From NCBI GenBank assembly GCA_963841405.1, contig CAWJCM010000007.1:62001-126000 (forward strand): 64,000 nt of DNA. The letters run 5' to 3'. Positions 9,007-17,493 of the stretch are shown here, piece after piece; positions within the stretch are counted from its first letter, which is position 1; each line of letters opens with the position of its first letter. The notes beneath the pieces were generated by a model. That model worked only from the letters and a program-made list of their open reading frames with translations, did no database searches and was not told the origin of the DNA. Both the position numbers and the translations under genes were made by a program. This DNA is from DATBLE01 sp963841405. GTDB lineage: Bacteria; Actinomycetota; Thermoleophilia; Gaiellales; Gaiellaceae.

Positions 9007-10232
9007 GCGGCGAGCACCTTCGTCGCGAGCGCGTCGAGCGCCTGGACGGACAGTTCGAGGTGCTCGGGCCTCGTGTCCTCGAGCTTCGTGTGCGACAGGC
9101 CGCGCAGGCTCTGGACGAACAGCATCACCGTCGGGGTCCCGGCTCGGGCGACCTCCGCGGCGTCGTGGAGGGGGCCGCTCGGGAGCCTGTGCGACCGGCC
9201 TGCGACCTCCGCGATCGCCTCGTCGGCGAGCTCGATCAGCCGTTCGTCGAACAGGATCGGCTCGATGCTCCAGATCCGCTCCCAGGTGACCTCGATCTGC
9301 TCCTCCGCGGCGAACCGGTCGGCGGCCGCCTTCGCCCCGGCGAGCATCGCCGCAAGCTTTCCGGTGTCGAGGTGGCGCTGGTCGAGCAGCTGCTCCGCCG
9401 TCTCGACCACCGAGGTGACGATCCCCGGGCGGCAGACGACGTTGCCGCTCGTGCAGACGGCGCCGTCGCCGGTCTCGGCGGCGATGCGGCGGATGTCGAG
9501 CGCCAGCTTGGCCGCCCCGGCGAGTGCGTCGCGCCGTCGGTCCATCGGCGTCGAGCCGGCGTGGGCGGCCTGGCCGGCCCAGGTGATCCGGTGGCGCTCG
9601 ACCCCGAACGTGCCGAGCACGACGCCGAGCGGAAGGCCGAGCGACTCCAGCACCGGCCCCTGCTCGATGTGCAGCTCCAGGTAGGCGGCGGCGCTCTCCA
9701 GCTGCGCCCGCGACTCGGTCGCCGTGTAGAGATCGACGCCGTGGGCGGCGAGCGCGTCAGGCAAAGAGACGCCGTCGCGGTCGGTCAGCTGTCCCAGCTC
9801 TTCCTGGTCGCGCATCGAACCGGCCGCGGCGCTCGAGCCGAACAGCGAGCGGCCGAAACGCGCCCCTTCCTCGTCCGCCCAGTTGACGAGGCGAACGGTC
9901 AGCGGCGGCGTGCCGTCCGCGGCGATCCGCCGCAGCACCTCGACCCCGGCCAGGACGTTCAGGCAACCGTCGAGCCAGCCGCCGTTCGGCACCGAGTCGA
10001 TGTGCCCGCCGATCAGCAACGCCCGCTCGGACGCGCCGGCGAGCGTGAACCACTGGTTTCCGGCCTCGTCGACCGCTTCCTCGACCGGGACGCCGTCGAG
10101 CCTGCCGCGCAGCCACTCGCGCGCCCGTGCCCACGTGTCGGTCCAGGCGACGCGCTGCGCGCCGTTCTCGTCGCCGGTCAGCTCCTGGAGCGCGCGCAGC
10201 TCCTCGACGGTACGGGAGGGATCGAGCGGCAC
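8997..10232 (-). CDS. M20-family N-carbamoyl-L-amino-acid hydrolase / allantoate amidohydrolase-like
   Basis: Zn-dependent amidohydrolase, 411 residues, acting on N-carbamoyl amino acids or related ureido acids. Metal and substrate motifs are visible: GGHIDSVPNGGWLDG (His and bridging Asp), DEEGARFGRS (Glu pair), LHIEQGPVLE (His), GQAAHAGSTPMD (dimerisation/substrate loop), and GLSHTKLED (last His). The start is GTG 10232. Its 3' end overlaps the convergent cyclase-ATPase gene by 10 nt. With the hydantoinases further right it could complete hydantoin breakdown by hydrolysing carbamoyl amino acids; the exact substrate cannot be read from sequence. Confidence 0.88.
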   Translation of the reverse strand: MPLDPSRTVEELRALQELTGDENGAQRVAWTDTWARAREWLRGRLDGVPVEEAVDEAGNQWFTLAGASERALLIGGHIDSVPNGGWLDGCLNVLAGVEVLRRIAADGTPPLTVRLVNWADEEGARFGRSLFGSSAAAGSMRDQEELGQLTDRDGVSLPDALAAHGVDLYTATESRAQLESAAAYLELHIEQGPVLESLGLPLGVVLGTFGVERHRITWAGQAAHAGSTPMDRRRDALAGAAKLALDIRRIAAETGDGAVCTSGNVVCRPGIVTSVVETAEQLLDQRHLDTGKLAAMLAGAKAAADRFAAEEQIEVTWERIWSIEPILFDERLIELADEAIAEVAGRSHRLPSGPLHDAAEVARAGTPTVMLFVQSLRGLSHTKLEDTRPEHLELSVQALDALATKVLAAYA

Positions 10233-10262
10233 GGGGCGACTCTACCGCCCGCCGGCCGTTAG

Positions 10263-10718
10263 GGCCGGCCGCTGATCCTCACGCTCCACCAGCGCGTCGG
10301 CACGACCACGATCTACGTCACCCACGACCAGGTCGAGGCGATGACGATGGGAGACCGGATCGCGGTCATGCGTGCGGGCGTGCTCCAGCAGGCGGGCTCG
10401 CCCGAGGAGCTGTACACACAACCGGTGAACCTCTTCGTGGCCCGGTTCATCGGGTCGCCGGCGATGAACCTCGTGCCGGTGGAGACGGCGAGCGAGAACC
10501 GCGCCGACACCGCGCGGCTGGCCGCCGTCGTCTCGGTGGTCGAGTACCTCGGCGACGAGCAGCTCGTCCACCTGCGCGCCGGAGACGTCGACCTGGTAGC
10601 GAAGCTTCCCGTCGAGCCGCGCCTCTCCCCCGGCACCGGGGTGGAAATGTCGGTGCCGCTGGAGAAGGTCTACCTCTTCGACCGCGAGAGCGAGCAGGCG
10701 CTCGCGCCGGCCGTCTAG
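10263..10718 (+). pseudogene. C-terminal remnant of a sugar-type ABC ATPase (UgpC/MsmK-like)
   Basis: The translation begins abruptly with LTLHQRVGTTTIYVTHDQ, the D-loop to H-loop region of a carbohydrate ABC ATPase, and continues through EAMTMGDRIAVMRAGVLQQ into a TOBE domain ending LAPAV. Walker A, Q-loop, signature and Walker B are all absent; an in-frame TAG lies at 10260-10262 and the first ATG (10341) is after the H-loop. It is therefore a 5'-deleted gene and not a functional ATPase. Its stop shares CTAG with the convergent MMPL gene. Confidence 0.85.
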
Positions 10719-12922
10719 CCGCCGGCGCCGGCAGCGCCGGGTCCCGCCTCGATCTGCATGCGTGGCAACCAGTGCAGCCAGTGCGGCAGGTACCAGTTCC
10801 ACCGCCCGAGCAGGTGCATGGTCGCGGGGAGCACGACCGAGCGGATGATGGTCGCATCGATCAGCAGGGCGACGGCGACGCCGAAGCCCATCTGCTGGAA
10901 CATGATCAGCTCGCCGCTCGCGAAGCCGGCGAACACGGCGACGATGATCAGCGCCGCACCGGTGATGATCCGCGCGGTCGAGGCGACGCCGAAGACCACC
11001 GCCTGCGTGGTCGGGTCATCGTCGCCGGGCGTCGCCCGCGCGCGGAGCTCGTCGTAGCGCTCCTTGATCCGGCTGAGCAGGAAGACCTGGTAGTCCATCG
11101 AGAGGCCGAACAGCACGGAGAAGAGGAAGAGCGGCACCCACGCCTCGATCGTGTCGACCTGGTCGAACCCGAAGAGCCCGGCGCCGACATCGTGTTGGAA
11201 GACGAGCACGAGCAGCCCGTAGGCGGCCCCGACCGAGAGCAGGTTGAGCAGCACCGAGGTCGCCGCGACCACCAGCGAGCGGAAGACGACCGTCAGGAAG
11301 ACGAGCGTGAGCCCGAGCACGAGCGCGATCACCCACGGCGCCGGGCCGATCACCGAGTCGAAGTAGTCGATGTTCTCGGAGGTCGTGCCGCCGACCAGGA
11401 CCTCGGCGTCGGTTCCCTCGAACGTCCGCGGGATGATGTGGTCGCGCAGGTCGCGGACCGCGGCGACCGCGCGGTCGCCCGAGGGGTCGCCGCGCACGGG
11501 CACGGCGAGGGCCGCGACGGTGCCGTCCCGTGAACTGCCGACGGTGCCGCGCCCGAAGCGCGGATCGGACGCCAGCTGCGTTCGCAGTCGCGCCAGCGCC
11601 GCCTGGCTCGCCGCGTCCGTTGCGCCCTTCACGACCACCACCTCGACCGGGCTGGTCGTCGCCCCGGGGAAGTCCCGCTGGAGCGCCGCGTACCCCTGCC
11701 GCGACTCGAAGCGGTCGGGCAGCGCCGTCACGCCGCTCGTCCCCACGTGCATGCCGAGGAGCGGCGACGCAGCAGCGAGCAGCAAGGCGATCGCCAGCGC
11801 GAGCCAGAGCCCGGGCCGGCGCAGGACGCCCCGGACGATCGCGCCCCAGAAGCGGCCTTCCGGATTCGACTGCTCGAGCGAGCGCCGGCCGAAGAAGGGG
11901 ATCCGCAGCCGGTTCACGCCGTCACCGATCAGCCCGAGCAGCGCCGGCAGCAGCGTCGCCGAGGCGATCACGGAGACCGCGCCGACCACGATCGCCCCGA
12001 CGGCGAGGCTCCGCATGATCGAATTGGGGACGATCAGCATCCCGAACATCGCGATCACGAACGTCGTCCCGCTGAACACGACCGCGCGGTTCGCCGTGGT
12101 CGCGGTCGCGGCGATCGCGTCCGTCTGCTCGCGGCCGCGCCCCCGCTCCTCCCGGAAACGCGAGACGACGAACAGGGCGTAGTCGATCCCGAGCGCGAGG
12201 CCCATCCCGGTGAGCATGTTCACGACGAAGATCGAGAGGTTGAACGCCTGCGCGAGCAGCGCGACCAGGCCGAGCGCGACGACGATCGACGGCAGCGTGA
12301 TCATCAGCGGCATCAGGCCGGCGACCACCGAGCCGAAGACGAGCAGCAGGATGATCAGCGCCGCGGGCAGGCCGATCCGGAGCTCGCCCTTCTGGAGGTC
12401 GCTCTCCGAGAGCTTGTTGAAGTCGCGGTCGATCGTCTTCTGGCCGGTGACCGAGACCTCGAACCCGGGCTGCTCGTCCGCCCGGTGCACGGCGGCGACG
12501 ACGTGGTCGATGCCGTCGTCGGAGTCCTCCGAGAACTGCACCATCGCCGCGCGGCGGTCGCGCGAGACGAGCGTCGGGTCCGGCGAGCTCAGGTAGCTGC
12601 GAACGGCGACGACGCCTTCGGCCGAGCGAACGGCGCTGCCGAGCCGCCTGACCATCGCGTCGAACCGAGGCGTGTGCACCCGGTAGCGGTCGGAGCGCAC
12701 GACGACGATGTCGGTCATCGCCGCGCCGATGGTCGGCGGGAAGGAGGCGGCGAGGAGATCCTCGGCGCGCTGCGACTGAGGATTGTCGGTCGGGTTGCCC
12801 TCGGTGGTCAGCGAGAGCGACGCCGCGATCGCAAAGACGGCGAGCACGACCAGCACGATCCAGGCGGCGATCGTGCGCCAGGGATGCCGTGCACATGCCA
12901 GTGCGATTCCCTGCAGCCCCAT
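10715..12922 (-). CDS. MMPL/RND-family membrane transporter
   Basis: A 735-residue integral membrane protein of the actinobacterial MMPL family (lipid or drug export driven by proton motive force). It has an N-terminal helix (TIAAWIVLVVLAVFAIAA), an external domain, a helix bundle (ALIILLLVFGSVVAGLMPLM and NMLTGMGLALGIDYALFVVS with the typical GxxxDY signature), a repeat of that layout in the second half (VLFGLSMDYQVFLLSRIKE) and about 12 helices in all. Start ATG 12922 gives MGLQGIALACARHPWRT, a normal family N-terminus; upstream codons are shadow sequence. No regulator or lipid gene adjoins it, so the substrate is unknown. Confidence 0.9.
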   Translation of the reverse strand: MGLQGIALACARHPWRTIAAWIVLVVLAVFAIAASLSLTTEGNPTDNPQSQRAEDLLAASFPPTIGAAMTDIVVVRSDRYRVHTPRFDAMVRRLGSAVRSAEGVVAVRSYLSSPDPTLVSRDRRAAMVQFSEDSDDGIDHVVAAVHRADEQPGFEVSVTGQKTIDRDFNKLSESDLQKGELRIGLPAALIILLLVFGSVVAGLMPLMITLPSIVVALGLVALLAQAFNLSIFVVNMLTGMGLALGIDYALFVVSRFREERGRGREQTDAIAATATTANRAVVFSGTTFVIAMFGMLIVPNSIMRSLAVGAIVVGAVSVIASATLLPALLGLIGDGVNRLRIPFFGRRSLEQSNPEGRFWGAIVRGVLRRPGLWLALAIALLLAAASPLLGMHVGTSGVTALPDRFESRQGYAALQRDFPGATTSPVEVVVVKGATDAASQAALARLRTQLASDPRFGRGTVGSSRDGTVAALAVPVRGDPSGDRAVAAVRDLRDHIIPRTFEGTDAEVLVGGTTSENIDYFDSVIGPAPWVIALVLGLTLVFLTVVFRSLVVAATSVLLNLLSVGAAYGLLVLVFQHDVGAGLFGFDQVDTIEAWVPLFLFSVLFGLSMDYQVFLLSRIKERYDELRARATPGDDDPTTQAVVFGVASTARIITGAALIIVAVFAGFASGELIMFQQMGFGVAVALLIDATIIRSVVLPATMHLLGRWNWYLPHWLHWLPRMQIEAGPGAAGAGG

Positions 12923-12957
12923 CCGACCTGAGCTGACTCTACCGAGTGGCCCTGGCC

Positions 12958-12963
12958 TACGAT
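12958..12963 (+). promoter_or_regulatory. -10 box TACGAT of the FAD oxidoreductase gene
   Basis: TACGAT ends 6 nt before ATG 12970 and no Shine-Dalgarno sequence is present, which fits a leaderless transcript. Confidence 0.4.
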
Positions 12964-12969
12964 CAGGCA

Positions 12970-14127
12970 ATGGCTCCCCGGTCCGAGGTGGCCGTGGTCG
13001 GTGGCGGCGCAATCGGCGCCTGCTGCGCGCTGGAGCTGGCACGGCGCGGCGCACAGGTGACGCTGTACGAGCGCGGCCCCACGCTGGCGTCGGGCTGCTC
13101 GGCCGGGAACGCCGGGCTGATCTGCCCCAGCCACTCCACTCCGATCGCGAACCCGGCGTCACTGCGCAACGGGCTGCGCTGGATGTGGAAGCGGGACAGC
13201 CCGTTCTACCTCCGTCCGCGGCCCGCGGTGCTGCCATGGCTCGCGCGCTTCGCGCTCGCCTCGCGCCACCCCGAGGAGGGGGCGGCGGCGATCCGCGAGC
13301 TGTCCGTCGCCAGCCTGGAGCTGCACGCAAAGCTCGGCGGCGAGCTGGGCACGAGCTTCGAGCGGACGGGCGCGCTCAATGTCTACGAAACCCACGAGGG
13401 TCTGGAAGCCGAGGCGCGAGCTGCCGCGCGCTCCGGACTGCCGTTCGAGGTCTTCGACGCGGACGGCACCCGCGGGCTGGAGCCAGCGCTGATCGGTCCG
13501 GTCGTCGGATCGGTGCGGTATCCGCGGGAGGGCAGGGTCGATCCGCGGCGGTTCGTCGAGGCGGTAGGCCGCGCGGCGGTCGAGGCCGGCGTGGCGATTC
13601 GCACCGGTGTCGAGGTCCGCTCGCTCGACGAGGTGGGCGCAGGCACAGTCGTGGTCGCCGCGGGCGTGTGGTCGATGCGTTTGGTCGAGCTCCCGCTCGA
13701 GGGTGGCAAGGGCTACCACGTCGACTACGAACGATCGAACGACGACCCGCGCATGCCGGCCTGGGTGCAGGAGACCTGGACGATCGCGACCCCGCTGCCT
13801 GGTCGGCTCCGCCTGTCGGGGACGCTGGAGCTGGCCGGGCTCGACCTGTCGATCTCCGAGCGGCGGGTGGGGAAGATCCGGGCCGGCGGCGAGCGCTGGT
13901 TCCGCGGCCTGCACCGGCGGCCCGTGCTGGAGACGTGGGCCGGGCTGCGGCCCTGCCTGCCCGACGGCCTGCCCGCCATCGGACATCTCGACGGGGTGGT
14001 GGTCGCGACGGGCCACGCGATGAAGGGCGTGTCCCTTGCGCCCGTCACCGGACGCCTGGTCGCGCAGCTCCTCGCCGGCGAGCGGCCCGACCACGACCTG
14101 GCGCTCTTCCGGCCGGACCGTTTCTAG
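12970..14127 (+). CDS. FAD-dependent oxidoreductase, D-amino-acid dehydrogenase/sarcosine oxidase-like
   Basis: A DAO-fold flavoprotein of 385 residues that would oxidise a small amino acid or N-methyl amino acid. The N-terminal dinucleotide motif is VAVVGGGAIGACCALELARRG; SAGNAGLICPSHSTPIAN is characteristic of DadA-like proteins; the C-terminal flavin motif is AIGHLDGVVVATGHAMKGVS. It begins the three-gene plus-strand set with the PanE-GAF and acetamidase genes. The context of carbamoyl and hydantoin hydrolases suggests the amine product of those reactions (e.g. sarcosine or a D-amino acid) as substrate, which is inference. Confidence 0.85.
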   Translation: MAPRSEVAVVGGGAIGACCALELARRGAQVTLYERGPTLASGCSAGNAGLICPSHSTPIANPASLRNGLRWMWKRDSPFYLRPRPAVLPWLARFALASRHPEEGAAAIRELSVASLELHAKLGGELGTSFERTGALNVYETHEGLEAEARAAARSGLPFEVFDADGTRGLEPALIGPVVGSVRYPREGRVDPRRFVEAVGRAAVEAGVAIRTGVEVRSLDEVGAGTVVVAAGVWSMRLVELPLEGGKGYHVDYERSNDDPRMPAWVQETWTIATPLPGRLRLSGTLELAGLDLSISERRVGKIRAGGERWFRGLHRRPVLETWAGLRPCLPDGLPAIGHLDGVVVATGHAMKGVSLAPVTGRLVAQLLAGERPDHDLALFRPDRF

Positions 14128-14130
14128 AGT
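14125..14130 (+). promoter_or_regulatory. -10 box TAGAGT of the PanE-GAF gene
   Basis: TAGAGT includes the TAG stop of the preceding gene and ends 7 nt before GTG 14138; no Shine-Dalgarno sequence lies between. Suggests a leaderless internal promoter. Confidence 0.4.
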
Positions 14131-14137
14131 TCGGCCG

Positions 14138-15469
14138 GTGAGGATCGCGGTCGTCGGCACCGGCGCGATGGGCTCGGTCTATGCCGGCCTGCTCGCAAGC
14201 GCCGGCCACGAGGTGTGGGCGATCGACCGCCGCCGCGAGCTCGTGGAGGCGATCCGCGCGCGGGGCCTGCGCATCGAGGGCGCCAGCGGCGACCGGACCG
14301 TCCGCATCCAGGCAACCACCGAGCCGGCCGAGGCCGCGGAGGCCGAGCTGGTCGTGCTGGCGACGAAGGCGCTGGACGTGACGGCCGCGGCCGAGGCCGC
14401 GCGCACGCTCGTGGGCGCGGAGACGCTCGTGCTCTCGATCCAGAACGGCCTCGGCGGCCCCGACGCGGCCGCGGCGGTCCTCGGCGACGATCGCGTCGTC
14501 GTCGGAGTTGCGGGCGGCTTCGGCGCGTCGCTCGTCGCGCCCGGCCACGTCCATCACAACGGCTTCGAGCTAATCCGGCTGGGCGAGCGCTCCGGCCCGG
14601 CAACGCCGAGGGTCGAGGCCCTCGCGGAGCTCTGGCGGCGGGCGGGCTTCGCGGTCCGCACCTACGACGACGTCGACCGGCTCGTGTGGGAGAAGCTGAT
14701 CTGCAACGTCGCCTTCAGCGGGACGTGCTCCGTGCTCGGCCGGACGATCGGCGAGGTGCTCGCGGACGAGCACGCCTGGTCTGTCGCGTCACGCTGCGCC
14801 GGCGAGGCGTACGAGGTGGCGCGGGCGCTGGGGATCGCGCTCGGCTTCGACGATCCGGTCGCCCATGTGCGCGCCTTCGGCGAGGCGATCCCGGGCGCGA
14901 AGCCGTCGATGCTGCTCGACCTCGAGGCTGGCCGCCCCACCGAGATCGACTTCATCAACGGCGTGATCCCGCGCGAGGGCGCCCGCGTCGGCGTCCCCGC
15001 GCCGTTCAACGAGACGGTCAGTGCGCTCGTGCGGGCACTCGAGCGAGGCGCGATCGGCGCCGTGCTGGAGGAGCTGCGCGTGGCGCTCCGCGCCGAGCGC
15101 GTGACGCTGAGGCAGGACGTCCCGGGCGATTACGCTTTCCCGGTGACGGTCGAGGCGCTGGGCGCGGAAGTCGGCTCGCTGCGCGACGAGCGAACGGTCG
15201 ACCTGCGGACACAGCCGGTGGTGGCGCAGCTCCAGCGGGGCGAGCAGGTCGTCCAGGACGACACCCGCAGCGCCTTCGAGGACCCCGCATTCCACCGCAT
15301 GCTGGAGACGTACGGTGGACTGGCCGCGCAGGTCGTGACCCCGCTTTTCGCAGACGACCGGCTGGAAGCGATCATCTCGGTGCACGTGCTCGGCGAGCCG
15401 CGGGCGTGGACCGACGAGGACGCCGCGGCATGCCGGCAGGCCGCCGAACGAGTACGGGAGCTGCTCTGA
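14138..15469 (+). CDS. Ketopantoate-reductase-like (PanE/ApbA) domain fused to a GAF-like domain
   Basis: A 443-residue, two-domain protein. Residues 1-300 are a PanE/ApbA-type NADP-dependent 2-oxoacid reductase: Rossmann motif VVGTGAMGSVYAGLLASAGH, SIQNGLGG, catalytic-Lys region LVWEKLICNVAFSG, and the C-terminal substrate loop PSMLLDLEAGRPTEIDFING. Residues 315-443 look like a GAF domain (RVTLRQDVPGDYAFPV, RMLETYGGLAAQVVTPLF, LEAIISVHVLGEPRAWTDED). This GAF type usually occurs as a separate small protein. The fusion suggests ligand-gated activity or two sequential catabolic roles, which is inference. GTG 14138 starts exactly at the Rossmann strand; the stop overlaps the acetamidase start as TGATG. 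Confidence 0.85.
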   Translation: MRIAVVGTGAMGSVYAGLLASAGHEVWAIDRRRELVEAIRARGLRIEGASGDRTVRIQATTEPAEAAEAELVVLATKALDVTAAAEAARTLVGAETLVLSIQNGLGGPDAAAAVLGDDRVVVGVAGGFGASLVAPGHVHHNGFELIRLGERSGPATPRVEALAELWRRAGFAVRTYDDVDRLVWEKLICNVAFSGTCSVLGRTIGEVLADEHAWSVASRCAGEAYEVARALGIALGFDDPVAHVRAFGEAIPGAKPSMLLDLEAGRPTEIDFINGVIPREGARVGVPAPFNETVSALVRALERGAIGAVLEELRVALRAERVTLRQDVPGDYAFPVTVEALGAEVGSLRDERTVDLRTQPVVAQLQRGEQVVQDDTRSAFEDPAFHRMLETYGGLAAQVVTPLFADDRLEAIISVHVLGEPRAWTDEDAAACRQAAERVRELL

Positions 15470-16497
15470 TGCACAACCGCTGGCACCCGGACCTCGAGCC
15501 GATCGCGGAGATCGCCCCCGGCGAGGAGATCCGGCTGGAGACCGCGGACGGCCTCGACGGCCAGCTCACGCGCGAGAGCTCGCACGCCGACGCGGGCACT
15601 CTCGACCTCGGCCTCGGCCACCCGTTGACGGGGCCGCTCTACGTGACGGGAGCCGAGCCAGGCGACGTGCTCGAGGTCGAGCTCGTCCGCTACGAGACCG
15701 ACGACTTCGGCACCACCGCCGTCATCCCCGGCTTCGGCTATCTCGCCGACCTCTTCCCCGACCCGTACCTGGTCAAGTGGGAGATCGCCGGCGGGCTCGC
15801 GCGGGCGGACGAGCTGCCGGAAGTGGCCGTGCCGGAGGACGCCTTTGCCGGCGTGATCGGCGTCGCGCCCTCCCACGAGCGGCTGGAGGCCTTTCGACTG
15901 CGCGAGGAGATGCTGCGGGAGCAGGGGCAGCCCGTCGCCGACTCGATGCCGGAGGGAGCCGTTCCGCCGCAGGCCGCCGACGGTCTGCGCACGATCCCGC
16001 CGCGCGAGCTCGGCGGCAACCTGGACATCCGGCAGCTGGTCGCCGGCAGCCGGCTGTGGCTGCCGGTGGACGTCCCCGGCGCGCTGTTCTCGGTCGGCGA
16101 CCTGCACTTCGCCCAGGGCGACGGCGAGGTCTGCGGAACGGCGATCGAGGTCGCTGGCGCGGTCACCGTACGCTTCCGGGTCCGCCGCGACATCCCGGGG
16201 CGGTCGCGCTTCCCGACGTTCGAGACGCCGGGCCGCCCTGCGCGTCGCTCGTTCGCGACCACGGGCATCCCGGTCGAGGCGGGCATGGACCTGAACGTCG
16301 CCGCCCGTGAGGCGCTGATCGAGATGATCGACCACCTCGAGCGGTCGTACGGCTTCGCCCGGCCGGCTGCCTATGCCCTCTGCAGCGTCGCCGTCGACCT
16401 CCGCGTCTCGGAGGTCGTGGACGTGCCCTACCCACTGGTCTCGGCACTGCTCCCGCTCGATGTCTTCGAGACCGGCGGTTCCGCCGACGCAACCTAG
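15469..16497 (+). CDS. Acetamidase/formamidase-family amidohydrolase
   Basis: A 342-residue member of the FmdA/AmdA family, hydrolysing short amides to ammonia and acid. Seen: SHADAGTLDLGLGHPLTGPL near the N-terminus, PGFGYLADLF, the core VAPSHE and GGNLDIRQLVAGSRLWLPVD, then DLHFAQGDGEVCGTAIEVAG, all hallmark segments. The start ATG overlaps the TGA of the PanE-GAF gene, so translation is coupled. It would release ammonia from formamide-like products; the exact substrate is unknown. Confidence 0.9.
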   Translation: MHNRWHPDLEPIAEIAPGEEIRLETADGLDGQLTRESSHADAGTLDLGLGHPLTGPLYVTGAEPGDVLEVELVRYETDDFGTTAVIPGFGYLADLFPDPYLVKWEIAGGLARADELPEVAVPEDAFAGVIGVAPSHERLEAFRLREEMLREQGQPVADSMPEGAVPPQAADGLRTIPPRELGGNLDIRQLVAGSRLWLPVDVPGALFSVGDLHFAQGDGEVCGTAIEVAGAVTVRFRVRRDIPGRSRFPTFETPGRPARRSFATTGIPVEAGMDLNVAAREALIEMIDHLERSYGFARPAAYALCSVAVDLRVSEVVDVPYPLVSALLPLDVFETGGSADAT

Positions 16498-16539
16498 CGA
16501 AGAGCTAGCTCACGACTTCGCATCGGATGCCACCGCAGG

Positions 16540-17493
16540 TCATGCCTTGAGCGGCACCGCGTAACACGGCGACGGCGCGCCGGTCGCACCGCGCAGCTTC
16601 AGCGGGAAGCACATGAAGGCGAACTCGTACTGCTTCTCGGCCGCGATCTGCTCCATGTCCACGACCTCGATGATGTTCGCGCCGGCGGTGGCGAACATGT
16701 AGCAGTGCACCGGCAGGAACACGTCCGACTCCTCGGACGGCAGCACCTCCAGCGCGATCGAGTCGCCGCCGATGCACATCGCGCCCATCTCCTCGCACAG
16801 CCACTTCGCCGCCGGGAGGCCGATCCCGGGCGGGCTGAGCAGGTAGCCGTCGAAGTCCGGCCACTTCGTCATCCGGCCCGTGCGCACGAGCACCACGCTC
16901 TTCGGCTGGATCGTCACGCCCTGCTCGCCGGCCGCCTTCTGGAGGTCCTCGGGAGTGATCGCATAGCCGTCCGGCAGGCAGTCGACACCGTGCAGGCCGG
17001 CCACGTCGAGCAGCACGCCGCGCGCGATGATCGGCGGGTACTTGTCGGGGCCGCCCTTGTTCCAGATCCGGCTGCCGAGATCGGTGTCAGGCGTCCAGCC
17101 GTTCCAGAACTGCCCGTAGAAGCCGAGGTGGTTGAACGTGTCGATATGTGTCCCGCAGTGCGTGTACAGATGGATCGAGTCGCCGCAGTACGAGTACTTC
17201 TCGTGCACGTGTGAGCCGACGCCCGACAGGTTGTCGTTGATCGAGCCCTGCGGCGTGTGCGTCATCCAGATCCCGTAGGGCGGGTCGCCCGCCGCCACCC
17301 ACGACGGCATCCCGAGGAAGTAGTCGACGTTCAGGTCGAACAGGTGCGAACCGTCCAGGTGCTCGAGGATCGCCCTGTTCGTCTCGGGCGTGATCCAGTT
17401 CAGCCGGCCGATCTCGTCGCCGGGCCCCCACGGGCTCTTCGAGACCTTGACGCCCTCCTGGTCGAGGATCGGCTCGAACACGTACTCACCCAC
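16540..17493 (-). CDS. Cyclase-family amidohydrolase (kynurenine-formamidase-like)
   Basis: A 317-residue metal-dependent hydrolase of the cyclase family (PF04199 type). The metal motif HCGTHIDTFNHLG is intact, followed by a second conserved segment (PDGYAITPEDLQ) and GIGLPAAKWLCEEMGAMCIGGD. Family members hydrolyse formamides or cyclic amides. Start GTG 17493 is preceded by a good ribosome-binding site (AAGGGAG, 5 nt before). It overlaps the upstream nitrilase gene by 8 nt, so the two are co-transcribed and probably act in sequence on one amide or nitrile compound. Confidence 0.87.
   Translation of the reverse strand: MGEYVFEPILDQEGVKVSKSPWGPGDEIGRLNWITPETNRAILEHLDGSHLFDLNVDYFLGMPSWVAAGDPPYGIWMTHTPQGSINDNLSGVGSHVHEKYSYCGDSIHLYTHCGTHIDTFNHLGFYGQFWNGWTPDTDLGSRIWNKGGPDKYPPIIARGVLLDVAGLHGVDCLPDGYAITPEDLQKAAGEQGVTIQPKSVVLVRTGRMTKWPDFDGYLLSPPGIGLPAAKWLCEEMGAMCIGGDSIALEVLPSEESDVFLPVHCYMFATAGANIIEVVDMEQIAAEKQYEFAFMCFPLKLRGATGAPSPCYAVPLKA

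Noticed and set aside
6933..10262. A 1109-codon open frame on the plus strand
   Set aside because: Arg/Pro/Gly-rich shadow that runs across the real cyclase-ATPase gene and the reverse-strand M20 gene.
10341..10718. The ABC ATPase fragment as a functional 125-residue gene starting at ATG 10341
   Set aside because: It lacks every nucleotide-binding motif; the ATG is internal to the former gene.
16497..16521. GCGAAG...CTTCGC as a bidirectional terminator between the acetamidase and cyclase-family genes
   Set aside because: Only a 6-bp stem with a 13-nt loop and no U-tract; too weak to claim.
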